DNA of 64,000 bases from assembly GCA_020137815.1 (NCBI GenBank), contig CM035355.1, positions 1,636,774-1,700,773 on the forward strand. The letters run 5' to 3'. Source of the stretch: Hormiphora californensis (lineage: Eukaryota; Ctenophora; Tentaculata; Cydippida; Pleurobrachiidae). Below are positions 62,758 through 64,000 of this stretch, one piece after another (the first letter of the stretch is position 1; every line of letters starts with the position of its first letter). The notes below the pieces were generated by a model. That model worked only from the letters and a program-made list of their open reading frames with translations, was not told the origin of the DNA and did not search any database. A program made the translations under genes and the position numbers.

Positions 62758-64000
62758 ATGAACAATTTTCATGGTATTACGAATAGAGAGGAGTTTGATA
62801 GAGCTCTTGAGAGTATGGTATTTAATTCTAAGTGTAAGGGTAGCTCTGTTCTGAGTCGTCTGCTTGAGGGGGATATTACTCCTCCTCCTAACAGTCCAAG
62901 TGGCCCAACCAGAGAGCAGGTATGGGGTCTTCTAGTGTCAGCATATGCATTGATACCCAGCAGCTCCAGAACCCGGTTTGAAAGCGGCACTAGCTCAACG
63001 ATGGATGCAGGTTCCCTGGAGGTATTGAAGGAAAGTTTTGAAAGCCTGAAGACTGATCTTCTAGCGACCATTGAGAGGAGAGTTGATGATCAAGTATCGA
63101 AGATACTGGATAAGAAAGAGGATGGGAACAGTGGAATTGAGGATCAACCAGAACCAGTGTTACCGATGAAGCATTATGTGGATATTAAGCTTGAAGTGGA
63201 TGAAGATGATTCTGCGGCTCCGGTATGTCCGAAGAAGCAGTGGGCTGAGTTTGTGAAGCCAAAGGTGGAATCTGCGCTCAAGGGGGTCCCTGTACTCAAT
63301 ACATTTGTTAATAAGGGCTCTGTCCGACTTTCTTTCGAGACAGATGATCAACTCAAGGCAGCTGGTGCGGTTCTTTCACCGGCTTTGGGACAGGAGATCC
63401 AGACGGTTACAGAGAGGAAAGCGATGCTTGACCCAAGAATTGCGGTGAATGATTTGGATGCAGACTTACTTGATGAGGAGAAACTGATTTCGGAAATCCT
63501 GAGTGACAAGAATCAGGATATAAAGAAGGCCCATGGACAGGGTGGAAATATCAAGGTTATCCATATCAACAGGAATGGTAGTTTTGCTGTAATCCAAGTC
63601 TCCCCAAGTATTCGGAGGATTATTTCATCTAATAAGGACAAGATTTTCCTGAAGCTGAGGCAACATTCAGTTAGGGATCGGTTTCATGTGGTGCAGTGTT
63701 TCCATTGTCAGGAGTTTGGTCACGTGGCTGGTTCTATGAGGTGTTCCAAGAAGGACAGTCCGGCAGTTTGTGCGTTCTGTGCTGGTGAGCATGAGACGAG
63801 ACAGTGTCAAGAAAAGAGGAAGAATGATGTAGCCAAACTGAGGTGTATCAATTGTCATGGCAGTGGAAGCAGAGAGGATAGGAGGCATTCAAAGACGCAT
63901 CTTGCATCGAGTACCTTATGTCCTTTTTACATCAATGAACGAGGAAAGCTGATGGATAGGACTGCTGGCGTGAGTAAGGAGACAAAAAATGTCTACCGGA
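62758..64000 (+). CDS. LINE ORF1 (zinc-knuckle gag-like protein), partial
   Basis: Open from ATG 62,758 to the window end (414 codons, no stop). The N-terminal half is acidic and helix-rich. A middle segment (residues ~150-280) has the folded-domain pattern of gag-like ORF1 proteins (QWAEFVKPKVESALKG, FVNKGSVRLSFETDDQLKAA). The C-terminal part has three zinc knuckles: CFHCQEFGHVAGSMRC, CAFCAGEHETRQC and CINCHGSG...HLASSTLC. This arrangement is typical of ORF1 in Jockey/I/CR1-type non-LTR elements. The reverse transcriptase frame is expected beyond the window. Confidence 0.85.
   Translation, partial: MNNFHGITNREEFDRALESMVFNSKCKGSSVLSRLLEGDITPPPNSPSGPTREQVWGLLVSAYALIPSSSRTRFESGTSSTMDAGSLEVLKESFESLKTDLLATIERRVDDQVSKILDKKEDGNSGIEDQPEPVLPMKHYVDIKLEVDEDDSAAPVCPKKQWAEFVKPKVESALKGVPVLNTFVNKGSVRLSFETDDQLKAAGAVLSPALGQEIQTVTERKAMLDPRIAVNDLDADLLDEEKLISEILSDKNQDIKKAHGQGGNIKVIHINRNGSFAVIQVSPSIRRIISSNKDKIFLKLRQHSVRDRFHVVQCFHCQEFGHVAGSMRCSKKDSPAVCAFCAGEHETRQCQEKRKNDVAKLRCINCHGSGSREDRRHSKTHLASSTLCPFYINERGKLMDRTAGVSKETKNVYR

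Overview
The window is animal nuclear DNA. Its genes are split by GT-AG introns, it has no operons, and it is dense in microsatellites and small foldback transposons. The gene set (an adhesion GPCR, DOT1L, NCK, a very-long-chain acyl-CoA dehydrogenase, a CAP protein, a BK-beta-like membrane protein and a divergent rhodopsin-like GPCR), the short introns and the repeat load suggest a marine invertebrate, possibly a sponge. The organism is an inference. No ribosomal or mitochondrial marker is present to settle it.

Layout: 1-4.7 kb is intergenic with nested inverted-repeat elements. 4.7-14.8 kb (+) is a 27-exon adhesion GPCR (pentraxin-like/FN3/HRM/GAIN-GPS/7TM) whose exon phases all agree. 16.4-31.65 kb (-) is the H3K79 methyltransferase DOT1L. 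One N-terminal exon is missing, and a 2.3-kb block of corrupted-looking homopolymer sequence (27.4-29.7 kb) lies exactly where it should be. 31.65-34.4 kb is a repeat-filled divergent promoter region. 34.4-40.6 kb (+) is the SH3-SH3-SH3-SH2 adaptor NCK. 41.9-47.7 kb (-) is a 14-exon VLCAD/ACAD9-type dehydrogenase with a 1.36-kb hAT-like element in one intron. 50.4-51.6 kb (-) is a secreted CAP-domain protein. 52.95-56.1 kb (-) is an unusual SAP-PHD-reverse transcriptase element with a restriction-like C-terminus and one frameshift. 56.5 kb is a tRNA-Thr(AGT). 56.8-57.8 kb is a TTAGGG-containing minisatellite split by a foldback element. 58.0-59.2 kb (-) is a two-TM protein like BK channel beta subunits, with a Cys-rich tail. 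59.6-62.2 kb (-) is a rhodopsin-like GPCR whose 3' half was tandemly duplicated; the extra copy was then broken by a Penelope-like fragment. 62.76 kb to the window end (+) is a zinc-knuckle LINE ORF1, open at the edge.

The host genes do not form one pathway. The aGPCR and DOT1L are convergent, DOT1L and NCK are divergent, and NCK and the dehydrogenase are convergent. Between and within them are several foldback families whose insertion history can be read from target-site duplications and from an empty-site comparison inside the window.
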